Source of the DNA: Oceanobacter mangrovi
GTDB taxonomy: Bacteria; Pseudomonadota; Gammaproteobacteria; Pseudomonadales; Oceanobacteraceae
Reading direction: 5' to 3'
DNA: 64,000 bases
Assembly: GCF_019740315.1 (NCBI RefSeq)
Contig: NZ_JAHXZR010000004.1
Location: 186,001 to 250,000 of the forward strand
The notes below the pieces were generated by a model. It searched no databases, was not told the origin of the DNA, and saw only the letters and a list, made by a program, of their open reading frames with translations. Positions 55,309-64,000 of the stretch are shown here, piece by piece. The stretch's first letter is position 1, and the number at the start of each line of letters is the position of its first letter. The position numbers were made by a program, and so were the translations under genes.

Positions 55309-56097
55309 TTAACCAATCCCTGCCTGCTTTTCCTCTTCCCGCAAGGTCAGCACTTCATAACCATCAGCCGTCACCGCAATGGTATGTTCCCACTGAGCTG
55401 ACAGCTTTTTATCCCGGGTAATCACGGTCCAGCCGTCTTTCATATGCTTCAGCTTATGGGTGCCCTGGTTAATCATCGGCTCAATGGTGAAGGTCATGCC
55501 TTCTTCCAGTGTCATGCCGGTGCCAGGACGGCCGTAATGAGAAACCTGTGGTTCCTCGTGCATCTCGCGGCCGATGCCATGGCCACAATAGTCACGCACC
55601 ACGCTGTAGCCAGCGCCTTCCGCGACCTTCTGCACGGCAAAACCAACGTCCCCCAGTGTCGCACCGGGTTTGACGGTACGAATACCGGCCCACATGGCGT
55701 CGTAGGTGGTTTCAACCAGACGGCGCGCCAGTGGCGTAATCTGGCCGATGCTGTACATCTTGCTGGAGTCGGCAATAAAGCCGTTTTTTTCCAGCGTGAT
55801 ATCGCAGTTGATGATGTCGCCATTGCGCAGAATTTCACTGGCTTTCGGCATGCCATGACAAACTACATGGTTGATGGATGTATTGAGGCAGTAGGGGAAA
55901 TCGTACTGGCCCCGGCTGGCCGGACGGGCGTTCAGTTGCTGCTCGATAAATTCTTCAACCCGCAGGTTGATATCCATGGTGCTGATACCGGCAACCACGT
56001 AGTCATCCAGCATCGCAAACACTTGCGCCAGCAGGCGCCCGGATTCCCGCATCAGTTCGATTTCTTCCGGAGTCTTGATCACAACCACATCGCTCAT
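55309..56097 (-). CDS. map: Type I methionine aminopeptidase
   Basis: This dinuclear-metal enzyme removes the initiator methionine. The 262-residue product has all ligands: the Asp in 'NCDITLEKNGF' and 'ADSSKMYS', the His in 'CGHGIGREMHEEPQV', and the Glu in 'TIEPMIN' and 'QWEHTIAV'. It is not beside rpsB-tsf, where the housekeeping map usually lies. Here it follows a ParD-like gene by one base, so the two are translationally coupled. It may be a second, specialised MetAP. Confidence 0.93.
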   Translation of the reverse strand: MSDVVVIKTPEEIELMRESGRLLAQVFAMLDDYVVAGISTMDINLRVEEFIEQQLNARPASRGQYDFPYCLNTSINHVVCHGMPKASEILRNGDIINCDITLEKNGFIADSSKMYSIGQITPLARRLVETTYDAMWAGIRTVKPGATLGDVGFAVQKVAEGAGYSVVRDYCGHGIGREMHEEPQVSHYGRPGTGMTLEEGMTFTIEPMINQGTHKLKHMKDGWTVITRDKKLSAQWEHTIAVTADGYEVLTLREEEKQAGIG

Positions 56098-56098
56098 C

Positions 56099-56329
56099 TC
56101 AGCAGGCCTCCTGTTGCTGGGCTGCTTCTGTTTTTAGCGTCGCCAGAGGCAGCTCTTCTGAAGTCAGCAGCTTGCGGGTCAACTGGGCATAAGTGAGGTC
56201 CGGATAGAACTCCGCCAACATACCGACCTTGATCCAGAACTCCGCCTGGGCATTGATGGAACGGGCCATCACAGTACTGGCTTCACGGATTTCCTCGTGC
56301 AGCTGTTCAGAAATTTTGACAATGCCCAT
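56099..56329 (-). CDS. ParD-like antitoxin-family protein
   Basis: ATG 56329 (GGAG upstream) gives 76 residues; a longer open frame to 56527 lacks family sequence. 'MGIVKISEQLHEEIREAS' and 'MARSINAQAEFWIKVGMLAE' match the ParD-like family, a ribbon-helix-helix relative whose members bind DNA or a partner protein. No ParE toxin is encoded; the only coupled gene is map. It may repress its own operon. Confidence 0.8.
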   Translation of the reverse strand: MGIVKISEQLHEEIREASTVMARSINAQAEFWIKVGMLAEFYPDLTYAQLTRKLLTSEELPLATLKTEAAQQQEAC

Positions 56330-56545
56330 ACGAATGGCTCCGGTGATATAAAACATATATGAATTGTATATCAGAATGGACTCGCAGATTGTGTCGGCAA
56401 GGAAGACAGTGCGTTGTGACTGGCGCTTGTCGTGATTGTCATAGGTGGACATCCGGGAAGCATTGTTCCGGTGAGTGGTCATGTGCCCCCAGACTAAAAG
56501 GGAGTAGCATTTATCAAAATGTTTCAATATGGGCCAAGTGTTTAA

Positions 56546-56938
56546 ATGGAAAACGAATTACTCCGCCAATCGCTCAACTCCCTCCAACAAGCTGCTGAAC
56601 AGTACCAACAGGACGGTGGTGGCCAGGCCCGCGACTACTGCGTCCAGCGTTTTGAAAGTGCCTTTGATCGTGCTACCGGCGTTTTGACTCAGCTGCTGGG
56701 CGAAGACTTTCCTCAGCAAATTGAGCTTGGAGTTGCCAGTGGTTTACTGCTGAATGGCTGGAAGCAATGGAATCGTTATCGTCAGGCCCGTCGTTTGGCA
56801 TGTGAAAAAGAACTGCCGGCCGAATGGGACATCAAGGCCGAGATGATTATCGCCAACGTCCCCGGGTTTTTAACCGATGCGCGGTATTTGCTGAAACAGA
56901 CTGCGGAACCCATGCAGCCTCAGCTGGCGACGGCATAA
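56546..56938 (+). CDS. HEPN-like nucleotidyltransferase-binding protein (HI0074 type)
   Basis: The 130-residue all-helical protein resembles HI0074-type partners of minimal nucleotidyltransferases: 'RDYCVQRFESAFDRATGVLTQLL' near residue 29 and 'PGFLTDARYLLKQT' near 105. The usual nucleotidyltransferase gene is not adjacent, and the tyrosine-based SHTYDE motif of many members is not evident. The function is unknown. It may be an orphaned half of a HEPN-MNT pair. Confidence 0.55.
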   Translation: MENELLRQSLNSLQQAAEQYQQDGGGQARDYCVQRFESAFDRATGVLTQLLGEDFPQQIELGVASGLLLNGWKQWNRYRQARRLACEKELPAEWDIKAEMIIANVPGFLTDARYLLKQTAEPMQPQLATA

Positions 56939-57011
56939 GCGCCAGCACAATCGGCTACCACGCAGAGCGTGGGAGCCAGACATGGTTTAGAAGTGTTTTG
57001 GAAACTGGCTA

Positions 57012-57084
57012 GTAGGATGTATTAGCGGAACGCGTAATACGTCAATTGGTTTGATGTAATACGCCTTTGGCTATTACATCCTAC
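57012..57084. repeat. 73-bp palindromic repeat, copy 1 (REP-like)
   Basis: It begins GTAGGATGTATTAGCGG and ends CTATTACATCCTAC, and the whole forms a long imperfect palindrome. A second copy in the same orientation lies at 57674, with identical length and identical first 29 bases. It resembles the REP-type palindromes scattered in gammaproteobacterial intergenic regions. No transposase of the RAYT type is in the window. Confidence 0.85.
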
Positions 57085-57097
57085 GTGGTTGCAGTAA

Positions 57098-57583
57098 TTA
57101 GGAGTGGATTTTAATAAATAAAAACCAGATAAAAAAGCTGATCAGATTGGTGATGAAGAAGGGCGTAAAAAACCAGCTTGTTAGCGTTTTTTTCAATACG
57201 TCAACAGAATCTGGTGCTGTGCCCGCTAAAGAAAAGCTGGGTTCATCCGGTGAATAATATACCGGCACTTTGGCTTTTATATGGTAATTTTGATCAACAT
57301 CCCGCTGGCTCAGCTTTGCTGGAGAAATCTTGCCGGTATGCAGTCTCCCTTTAACACTGTATGAGTATGTGATCAAACCTTCGTTTGGATAGTGAGATAT
57401 GATATTGGGTTGTGGGCGAAATTCACTGTAGGTAATGGTGCCCTCCGCAGTGTATTTCCCTGAAGCCGCGAGGCTGAAGATTTTGTACTTTCTATAAGAC
57501 AATGATCCGAAAACCAATAATATGAACGTGTTGCAGGCCAGTCCGAAAAAGCTGGTAATGTAATCAAGAGTTAGCTGAATCAT
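57098..57583 (-). CDS. DUF3592 membrane protein
   Basis: The 161-residue protein has a membrane helix at each end (about 8-30 and 137-157) and a beta-rich middle domain ('GTITYSEFRPQPN', 'LITYSYSVKGRLHTGKI', 'VPVYYSPDEPSFSLAG') typical of DUF3592. Its function is not known. It sits alone between the two 73-bp palindromic repeats. GGAGGGAACC lies just before the start on the minus strand. Confidence 0.75.
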   Translation of the reverse strand: MIQLTLDYITSFFGLACNTFILLVFGSLSYRKYKIFSLAASGKYTAEGTITYSEFRPQPNIISHYPNEGLITYSYSVKGRLHTGKISPAKLSQRDVDQNYHIKAKVPVYYSPDEPSFSLAGTAPDSVDVLKKTLTSWFFTPFFITNLISFFIWFLFIKIHS

Positions 57584-57673
57584 TGGTTCCCTCCGCTGAT
57601 TCTCTCATATCTCGTATGTCGATAGATTTGCTCTCGTTCCCGTGCTCCGCTTGGTAGCCCGGTGGTTGTCGTC

Positions 57674-57746
57674 GTAGGATGTATTAGCGGAACGCGTAAT
57701 ACATCAGCCACAACGATGTAATACGCCTCTGGCTATTACATCCTAC
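57674..57746. repeat. 73-bp palindromic repeat, copy 2 (REP-like)
   Basis: Same orientation as copy 1, 662 bases away. Differences from copy 1 are few and fall mostly in the central loop region. It lies in the 215-base gap between the DUF3592 and gatB genes. Confidence 0.85.
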
Positions 57747-57759
57747 CTCTGTAAAGAGC

Positions 57760-57787
57760 GTCGGACGTCCGACTTCAGACGTCCGAC
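57760..57787 (-). terminator. Hairpin downstream of gatB
   Basis: GTCGGACGTC (57760-57769) and GACGTCCGAC (57778-57787) are perfect 10-base arms around 8 bases. On the minus strand it is followed by GCTCTTT, a weak U-run. It begins 11 bases after the gatB stop and probably ends the gatCAB transcript. Confidence 0.65.
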
Positions 57788-57798
57788 AAGCCAAAAGC

Positions 57799-59274
57799 TT
57801 ACCCCAGCTCTTCCAGCTTCTGCTTCAGTACTTCCATCACCACTTGCGGGTTTACACCGGCAGCGGCTTTACGGGTCAGACCGATAAATGGCCCCATGGC
57901 CTTGCCGCGTTTTTCAACCGGGGTGGCCAGGTAGCCTTCCACCAGTTTCGGGTTGTTGGCCAGTACTTCGGCAACGATGGCTTCAATGGCGCCGGTATCG
58001 GACACCTGTTTCAGGCCCATGCTGTCGACCAGTGCGTCGACTTTTTCTACCGAGCTGTCGGCTTTGCCTGCTTCACCCAAAGCAACCAGGGCGTTGAAGA
58101 CTTCCTTGGCGCCACCGTTGTTAAGGGTGCTGTCCTTGATCAACAACAGGATGCGGCCCAGCTGTTCGGCGCTGACCGGCAGTTGGCCGATGCTGATTTC
58201 GAGGCGGTTCAGGGTGGCGGATACGTCGCCCTGAACCCAGTTGGCGGCCAGCTTGTAGTCGTTGACCAGTTTGGCGGCGGTTTCGAAGTAGTGGGCCAGT
58301 TCGCGATCGGCGGCCAGCACGGCGGCGTCGGTGGCAGACAGGCCGTGATCCTTGACGAAACGGTGACGCTTGGCGTCTGGCAGTTCCGGCAGGGTTTCAC
58401 GTACGGCTTCGATGTAGTTGTCTTCGATCAGGATCGGCAACAGGTCCGGGCAAGGGAAATAACGGTAGTCGTTGGCGACTTCCTTGGAGCGCATGCCGCG
58501 GGTTTCGTTTTTGTCGGCGTCGTACAGGCGGGTTTCCTGCAGGATGCGGCCGCCGTCTTCCAGAATGTCCATCTGGCGGGCGATTTCAGCTTCGATCGCC
58601 CGTTCGACGTTACGGAAGGAGTTAACGTTCTTGATTTCGGTACGGGTACCGAATTCTTGCTGACCCTTCGGACGCAGCGAGACGTTGCAGTCACAACGCA
58701 TGGAGCCTTGTGACAGGTCGCCGTCACAAATGCCGAGGTAGGTGACGATGCTGTGCATCTTGCGGAAGTAGGCCGCGGCTTCCTTGGCAGAACGCATTTC
58801 CGGTTCGGAAACGATTTCGATCAGCGGGGTACCGGCACGGTTGAGGTCGATGCCGGACATGCCTTCAAAACCTTCGTGTACGGATTTCCCGGCGTCTTCT
58901 TCCAGGTGCGCACGGGTAACATTGATGCGTTTGGTTTCGCCGTTGTCCAGCTCAATGTCGATGTGGCCGATGCCGACAATCGGGTGGTGCAGCTGGGTGG
59001 TCTGATAGCCTTTTGGCAAATCCGGGTAGAAGTAGTTTTTGCGGTCGAAGACGGACTTCTTGCCGATTTCGGCGTCAATGGCGAGGCCGAATTTCACTGC
59101 CATGCGCAGGGCTTCTTCATTGAATACCGGCAGCACGCCTGGCAGGCCCAGGTCTACCGCGCAGGCCTGGGTGTTGGCGTCGGCGCCGTATTGGGTTGAA
59201 GCACCGGAAAAAATCTTGGATTTGGTGGCCAGCTGAGCGTGGATCTCAAGGCCAATAACAACTTCCCATTCCAT
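57799..59274 (-). CDS. gatB: Asp-tRNA(Asn)/Glu-tRNA(Gln) amidotransferase subunit B
   Basis: GatB activates and amidates mischarged Glu-tRNA(Gln) or Asp-tRNA(Asn) using ammonia from GatA. ATG 59274 ([20 protein letters not shown]) gives 491 residues; the open frame upstream lies within gatA. '[16 protein letters not shown]' and 'SLRCDCNVS'-like motif ('[13 protein letters not shown]') belong to the cradle and kinase domain. The C-terminal YqeY-like tail domain binds tRNA. The gene lies 11 bases after gatA. Confidence 0.97.
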   Translation of the reverse strand: MEWEVVIGLEIHAQLATKSKIFSGASTQYGADANTQACAVDLGLPGVLPVFNEEALRMAVKFGLAIDAEIGKKSVFDRKNYFYPDLPKGYQTTQLHHPIVGIGHIDIELDNGETKRINVTRAHLEEDAGKSVHEGFEGMSGIDLNRAGTPLIEIVSEPEMRSAKEAAAYFRKMHSIVTYLGICDGDLSQGSMRCDCNVSLRPKGQQEFGTRTEIKNVNSFRNVERAIEAEIARQMDILEDGGRILQETRLYDADKNETRGMRSKEVANDYRYFPCPDLLPILIEDNYIEAVRETLPELPDAKRHRFVKDHGLSATDAAVLAADRELAHYFETAAKLVNDYKLAANWVQGDVSATLNRLEISIGQLPVSAEQLGRILLLIKDSTLNNGGAKEVFNALVALGEAGKADSSVEKVDALVDSMGLKQVSDTGAIEAIVAEVLANNPKLVEGYLATPVEKRGKAMGPFIGLTRKAAAGVNPQVVMEVLKQKLEELG

Positions 59275-59285
59275 TATGGCGCTCC

Positions 59286-60740
59286 TTATACCAGACCCGC
59301 TGGCGTTTTCAGGTGCCAGTCGGTCGCTTGTTGGAATTGATGACCCAGGTTCAGCAGGCGGCTTTCGTTGAAGTAGTTGCCGATCAGCTGCAGACCCACT
59401 GGCAGACCGTTGATCTGGCCGCAAGGAATCGACATGCCAGGCAAGCCTGCCAGGTTGAGGGCGATGGTGAAGATGTCTTCGAGGTACATGGCAACCGGGT
59501 CAGAGGTTTTTTCACCAGCCTTGAAAGCCGGGCTCGGCGCGGTTGGGCCCATGATGACGTCGACGTCCTTGAAAGCTGCAACAAAGTCGTTTTTCACCAG
59601 GCGGCGTACTTGCTGGGCCTGTTTGTAGTAGGCGTCATAGAAACCGGCTGACAAGGTGTAGGCACCAACCATGATGCGGCGCTTCACTTCTTCACCAAAA
59701 CCTTCACCGCGGGAGCGTTTGTAGAGGTCGTTGATGTCTTTTGGATCTTCGCAACGGTGACCGAAGCGCACGCCGTCCATCCGGGACAGGTTGGCTGAAC
59801 ACTCGGCAGGGGCGATGACGTAGTAGGACGGAATCGCCAGATGGGTGTTAGGCAGGCTGATTTCCTTTACCTTGGCGCCCATCTTTTCGTATTCGGCAAC
59901 GGCATCACGAATCTGCTGCTGCATTTCGGCGCTGAGGTCGTCGCGGAAGTATTCCTTTGGCAGACCAATGGTCAGGCCTTCAACCGAATCATTGAGGTTG
60001 GCGGTGTAGTCCGGTACCGCCTGATCCACACAGGTGGAGTCTTTCGGGTCGAAGCTGGCCATCACGTTGAGCATCATGGCGGCGTCTTCGGAGCTGCGGG
60101 CAATGGCGCCGCCCTGATCCAGTGACGAGGCGTAGGCGATCATGCCCCAGCGGGAAACCCGGCCGTAGGTTGGTTTGATGCCGGTGACGCCACAGAAAGA
60201 AGCGGGCTGGCGAATCGAGCCGCCGGTATCGGTGGCGGTGGCACCCGGTACCAGACGGGCGGCAACGGCAGCGGCGGAACCACCGGAAGAGCCGCCCGGC
60301 ACACAGTCATGGTTCCACGGGTTTTTCACCGGGCCAAAGAAGGAATTTTCGTTGGAAGAGCCCATGGCGAACTCGTCCATGTTGAGCTTGCCCAGCGATA
60401 CCGCACCGGCGTTGTTGAAGTTACTCACCACGGTGGCGTCGTAAGGGGCAACAAAGTTGCTGAGCATTTTTGAGCCGCAGGTGGTCAGCACGCCATTGGT
60501 ACAGAAAACGTCCTTGTGAGCCATTGGCACGCCGGTCCAGACACTGGCATTACCAGCGGCACGGTTTTCATCAGCGGCTTTGGCCTGCGCCAGCGCCTGT
60601 TCGGCGGTGACGGTAATAAAGGCGTTGTAGGTGCTGTCTTGTTGGGCGATGCGGTCCAGCAGGTGCTGGGTAATCTCGACGCTGGAATATTCGCCGGCGG
60701 CAAGATCGCGGGAGATCTGGGCGATGGTCTTGTTGTGCAT
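59286..60740 (-). CDS. gatA: Asp-tRNA(Asn)/Glu-tRNA(Gln) amidotransferase subunit A
   Basis: GatA is the glutaminase of the amidosome, with an amidase-signature fold. ATG 60740 ([13 protein letters not shown]) gives 484 residues. The catalytic Ser-cisSer-Lys triad is present: lysine in '[11 protein letters not shown]' near 76, and the serines in '[14 protein letters not shown]' near 150 and '[12 protein letters not shown]' near 174. AAAGGAAAA serves as a weak ribosome site. The 180-base gap to gatC is longer than usual; I saw no gene there. Confidence 0.97.
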   Translation of the reverse strand: MHNKTIAQISRDLAAGEYSSVEITQHLLDRIAQQDSTYNAFITVTAEQALAQAKAADENRAAGNASVWTGVPMAHKDVFCTNGVLTTCGSKMLSNFVAPYDATVVSNFNNAGAVSLGKLNMDEFAMGSSNENSFFGPVKNPWNHDCVPGGSSGGSAAAVAARLVPGATATDTGGSIRQPASFCGVTGIKPTYGRVSRWGMIAYASSLDQGGAIARSSEDAAMMLNVMASFDPKDSTCVDQAVPDYTANLNDSVEGLTIGLPKEYFRDDLSAEMQQQIRDAVAEYEKMGAKVKEISLPNTHLAIPSYYVIAPAECSANLSRMDGVRFGHRCEDPKDINDLYKRSRGEGFGEEVKRRIMVGAYTLSAGFYDAYYKQAQQVRRLVKNDFVAAFKDVDVIMGPTAPSPAFKAGEKTSDPVAMYLEDIFTIALNLAGLPGMSIPCGQINGLPVGLQLIGNYFNESRLLNLGHQFQQATDWHLKTPAGLV

Positions 60741-60920
60741 GGAAGTCTTTTCCTTTGAACGTCGGCGGGCGCTGAAGGCGCTGCCGGGTTCCTGAAACAT
60801 GTCTGCTTGTGAGCGTCTGGTGTGGCCGCTTGGTAAATGATTCGACTATTTTTACAGTATTCGGGAACTATGGCGGATACTGTCTTACCAATACGCTCGA
60901 TTAATCACCTTCAATCGCAA

Positions 60921-61208
60921 TTATTCGACCACACGTGGCACTAAATAGTAGCCCTGGTCGGTAGCAGGGGCGATTTGCTGGAAATGCTCGCGCTGGTTGT
61001 CTTCGGTTACCAGGTCGGCACGCAGTCGTTGCACAGCATCCAGCGGGTGGGCCATAGGCTCGACGCCATCAGTATTGGCGGCTGCCAGCTGATTAACCAG
61101 ATCCAGGATACTACTGAGGTTCTTCTGGTAGTCGGCGATTTGCGAATCGTCGATTTGCAGGCGGCACAATTCGGCAATGTTCCTTACCTGATCTTGATCC
61201 AGAGCCAT
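60921..61208 (-). CDS. gatC: Asp-tRNA(Asn)/Glu-tRNA(Gln) amidotransferase subunit C
   Basis: GatC stabilises the GatA-GatB interface. ATG 61208 (MALDQDQVRNIAELCRLQI) follows GGAGAACC; codons farther upstream add non-family sequence. The 95-residue product has the typical 'SSILDLVNQLAAANTDGVEPM' linker and the end 'GYYLVPRVVE'. It is first of the gatC-gatA-gatB order and divergent from mreB across 140 bases. Confidence 0.95.
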   Translation of the reverse strand: MALDQDQVRNIAELCRLQIDDSQIADYQKNLSSILDLVNQLAAANTDGVEPMAHPLDAVQRLRADLVTEDNQREHFQQIAPATDQGYYLVPRVVE

Positions 61209-61309
61209 GCTGGTTCTCCAGTGTTTGTCTGAGTTGGAAATACGGTGGAAAGTGCCGGAGCCTAGCACAAATGCGCCTTGCCCTAAATCCCTGCCATTGC
61301 TAGAGTTAG

Positions 61310-62386
<1,077 letters not shown>

Positions 62387-62406
62387 TCGCCGGGTTTGAT
62401 CGTCTG

Positions 62407-62438
62407 ACCCCACGTTACTGACGTGGGGTTTTCTTTTT
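62407..62438 (+). terminator. Terminator between mreB and mreC
   Basis: CCCCACGT (62408-62415), loop TACTG, and ACGTGGGG (62421-62428) are followed by TTTTCTTTTTG. It probably limits mreC-mreD transcription relative to mreB, a ratio control seen in other bacteria. Confidence 0.88.
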
Positions 62439-62489
62439 GTACTACATAGCCTTTCGATCGGGAGTTGGGTTATCAAACCGCAATTTCAG

Positions 62490-63335
62490 ATGCCTGCCTA
62501 TCAGGGCCAGCGAACCCTGCTTGTATGCTTGCTGGCTCTGGCCCTGATGTGGGCTGACCAGAACTACTCCATTGTTCAGACGCTACGCTTTGCGGCGGGA
62601 TATGTGTTGTATCCGGCCCAGCAGGCAGCGCTGATCCCTTCCTCTATTGCTGGCTGGTTCTCGGAATTGGGTACCGCCCGGCAGGATCTGCTGGATGAAA
62701 ACCGGCAGTTGTCTGCACGTAACCTGGTGCTCGAACTCAAAGCCCAGCGGCTGGCGTCGCTGGAAGCGGAAAATGCCGAGTTGCGGGAGTTGCTGAGTGC
62801 TTCCGAGCAGGTGGACGACAAGGTACTGGTAACCACCGTAGTTGCCATTGACCCGGACCCGTTCAGCCAGCAGGTGCTGATCAACAAGGGCAGTGAAAAC
62901 GGCGTATTTATTGGCCAGCCGGTGCTGGATGCCTATGGCCTGCTGGGTCAGGTCGTGGATGTGCTGCCGTTTTCTTCCAAGGTGATGATGATTGCCGACT
63001 CCAACCACGCCATCCCGGTGCAGATTAACCGTAACGGCGTACGTGCGATTGCTACCGGTACTGGTGCGCTTGATCAGCTGGAGCTGATTTATGTGCCCAA
63101 CACCGCTGATATCAAGGAAGGCGACCTGCTGGTGAGTTCTGGTCTCGGTGGCCGTTATCCGCGTGGTTATCCGGTTGCTGTGGTCGACAGGGTTGAACAT
63201 CAGGCGGGCCAGATGTTCGCCAGCGTGACCGCCAGGCCCAGTGCTCATCTGGATCGCAGCCGGTTGTTGCTGCTGGTATTCAGTCAGGGAGCGGGCAAGG
63301 TGCCGTCGAAAGACCTCTGGAAAGGGGCACGCTGA
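62490..63335 (+). CDS. mreC: Rod shape-determining protein MreC
   Basis: MreC is a bitopic inner-membrane protein that links MreB to the elongasome. From ATG 62490 it has 281 residues: one membrane helix (about 9-27), a coiled coil (about 65-105, 'LLDENRQLSARNLVLELKAQ') and the periplasmic beta domain ('INKGSENGVFIGQPVLDAYG'). Family sequence extends upstream of this ATG: the codons just before it read V-IKPQFQ, like the usual MIKP start. GGAG at 62461-62464 suits a start near 62469-62472, where the codons are GTT and ATC. The true start is uncertain. Confidence 0.9.
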   Translation: MPAYQGQRTLLVCLLALALMWADQNYSIVQTLRFAAGYVLYPAQQAALIPSSIAGWFSELGTARQDLLDENRQLSARNLVLELKAQRLASLEAENAELRELLSASEQVDDKVLVTTVVAIDPDPFSQQVLINKGSENGVFIGQPVLDAYGLLGQVVDVLPFSSKVMMIADSNHAIPVQINRNGVRAIATGTGALDQLELIYVPNTADIKEGDLLVSSGLGGRYPRGYPVAVVDRVEHQAGQMFASVTARPSAHLDRSRLLLLVFSQGAGKVPSKDLWKGAR

Positions 63336-63811
63336 TGTCGATCCAGTCATTGATTATTGGTTTGCTGGCGCTGTTCTTCGGCTTTGTGCTGGAACACTTG
63401 CCTATGCCGGATCTGATCGGCTGGTTCCAGCCGCTGTGGGTACTGGTGGTGGTGACCCTGCTGGTGTTCCAGGCACCAAGAACTTTCGGTTTGTGGCTGG
63501 CGGTTCCCGCCGGGCTGATGCTGGATGCCGAACACGCGACTCTGATGGGCACCCATGTGTTCACCATGGCAATTCATATTTTTCTGGTGCAGCTGTTTTT
63601 CCGCCGTATGGAAGTTTTTAACCTGTTTCAGCAAATGGGCGTGGTGCTGGTGTTGGCGTTATTGCACCAGCTGCTACGCTTCTGGCTGGCGCAGGTGTTG
63701 TTTGATTACCCCCATCCGATTGATATCTGGGGCCCGGCGCTCAGCTCTGTGTTTGTCTGGCCGTGGGTGTTTGCCCTGCTACGGCTGACGGTATTGAGGA
63801 CGCACACATGA
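63335..63811 (+). CDS. mreD: Rod shape-determining protein MreD
   Basis: The 158-residue protein has about five membrane helices with few charged residues between. It matches MreD in length, topology and position. It completes the MreBCD elongation complex together with RodA and PBP2. Its ATG overlaps the mreC stop by one base and its stop overlaps the maf start by four, so the three are translated in series. Confidence 0.92.
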   Translation: MSIQSLIIGLLALFFGFVLEHLPMPDLIGWFQPLWVLVVVTLLVFQAPRTFGLWLAVPAGLMLDAEHATLMGTHVFTMAIHIFLVQLFFRRMEVFNLFQQMGVVLVLALLHQLLRFWLAQVLFDYPHPIDIWGPALSSVFVWPWVFALLRLTVLRTHT

Positions 63812-64000
63812 TGGTTCTGGCTTCGGCATCACCACGGCGGCGTGAGTTATTGCAGCAGATCGGGGTTCCGCACCGGATCCAGCCTGCCGATATTGATGAA
63901 ACGCCACTGGCTGCTGAAGCACCACTCGATTACGTCGTACGCATGGCCTTGACCAAGGCCAGGGTCGTGGCGGCGGAAGTCACTGATACTGCGGTACTGG
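63808..64000 (+). CDS. maf: Maf-like nucleotide pyrophosphatase (3' end outside window)
   Basis: The 64 codons visible from ATG 63808 (a second ATG follows at 63811) contain '[16 protein letters not shown]', the Maf/HAM1-like signature, and 'DIDETPL' further on. Maf proteins hydrolyse noncanonical or canonical nucleoside triphosphates, and overproduction blocks septation. GAGG at 63796-63799 is the ribosome site. The gene is cut by the window edge at about one third of its length. Confidence 0.93.
   Translation, partial: MMVLASASPRRRELLQQIGVPHRIQPADIDETPLAAEAPLDYVVRMALTKARVVAAEVTDTAVL

Noticed and set aside
55135-55401. 88-codon frame after the fused lipoprotein, running into the map region
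   Set aside because: Overlaps map antisense and shows no family; possibly remnant coding sequence, but not supportable.
57844-58713. 289-codon plus-strand frame opposite gatB
   Set aside because: Shadow created by the codon bias of gatB; composition is not protein-like.

Overview
The window is a chromosomal segment of a gammaproteobacterium. The S10-spc-alpha ribosomal order, epd-pgk-fba, gatCAB divergent from mreBCD-maf, and the 407-residue EF-Tu with an extended insert after the NKAD motif all point to a marine Oceanospirillales/Pseudomonadales-type organism. The genus is not determined. No rRNA, tRNA, CRISPR array, complete insertion sequence or prophage was seen.

Bases 1-16600 hold the end of the str operon (fusA partial, tuf) and then one uninterrupted plus-strand run of S10, spc and alpha operon genes through secY and rpoA to rplQ. 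Clear sigma-70 promoters lie before rpsJ and before rpsM. Terminators or hairpins follow tuf, rpsN, secY and rplQ.

Bases 16600-26600 hold stand-alone metabolic and envelope genes: an M17 aminopeptidase, a split YeeE/YedE-type transporter, a PhoD-like phosphatase, an alpha/beta hydrolase, an SPFH/NfeD pair with an RluA-type pseudouridine synthase, a helix-hairpin-helix protein and a glutathionyl-hydroquinone reductase.

Bases 26870-29970 hold a tight four-gene operon: DUF4266 lipoprotein, DUF3570 protein, TlpA-like thioredoxin, ApbE flavin transferase. It looks like an extracytoplasmic redox or flavinylation system of unknown substrate. Then come aldB, the epd-pgk-fba glycolytic cluster, a 7TM-GGDEF cyclase, sufE/csdE, dapC, a Tim44-like protein and a DASS transporter.

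Bases 43000-46000 hold an apparently Fur-controlled set (two small membrane proteins plus a PepSY reductase-like protein) followed by a 53-residue cysteine-bearing peptide gene. On the minus strand, bases 46091-50978 form a nitrate/nitrite module: a NIT-ANTAR regulator (NasR type), a FocA/NirC channel and a PP2C-kinase fusion, followed by creA. The leader of the channel gene carries a sigma-54-like promoter, two hexaloop hairpins with identical loops, and an overlapping terminator. This matches the ANTAR antitermination architecture and is the best-supported regulatory discovery here.

Bases 51100-56950 are accessory. They hold a Panacea-domain gene with a two-TM partner, an AT-rich stretch with a tandemly duplicated lipoprotein (one copy frameshifted), a YafO-family toxin behind a frameshifted mini-gene, a muramidase remnant fused to a lipoprotein, a ParD-like gene coupled to a methionine aminopeptidase, and a HEPN-like protein. 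Two 73-bp palindromic repeats then flank a DUF3592 gene. The window closes with gatB-gatA-gatC (minus) and mreB-mreC-mreD-maf (plus, maf truncated by the window end).
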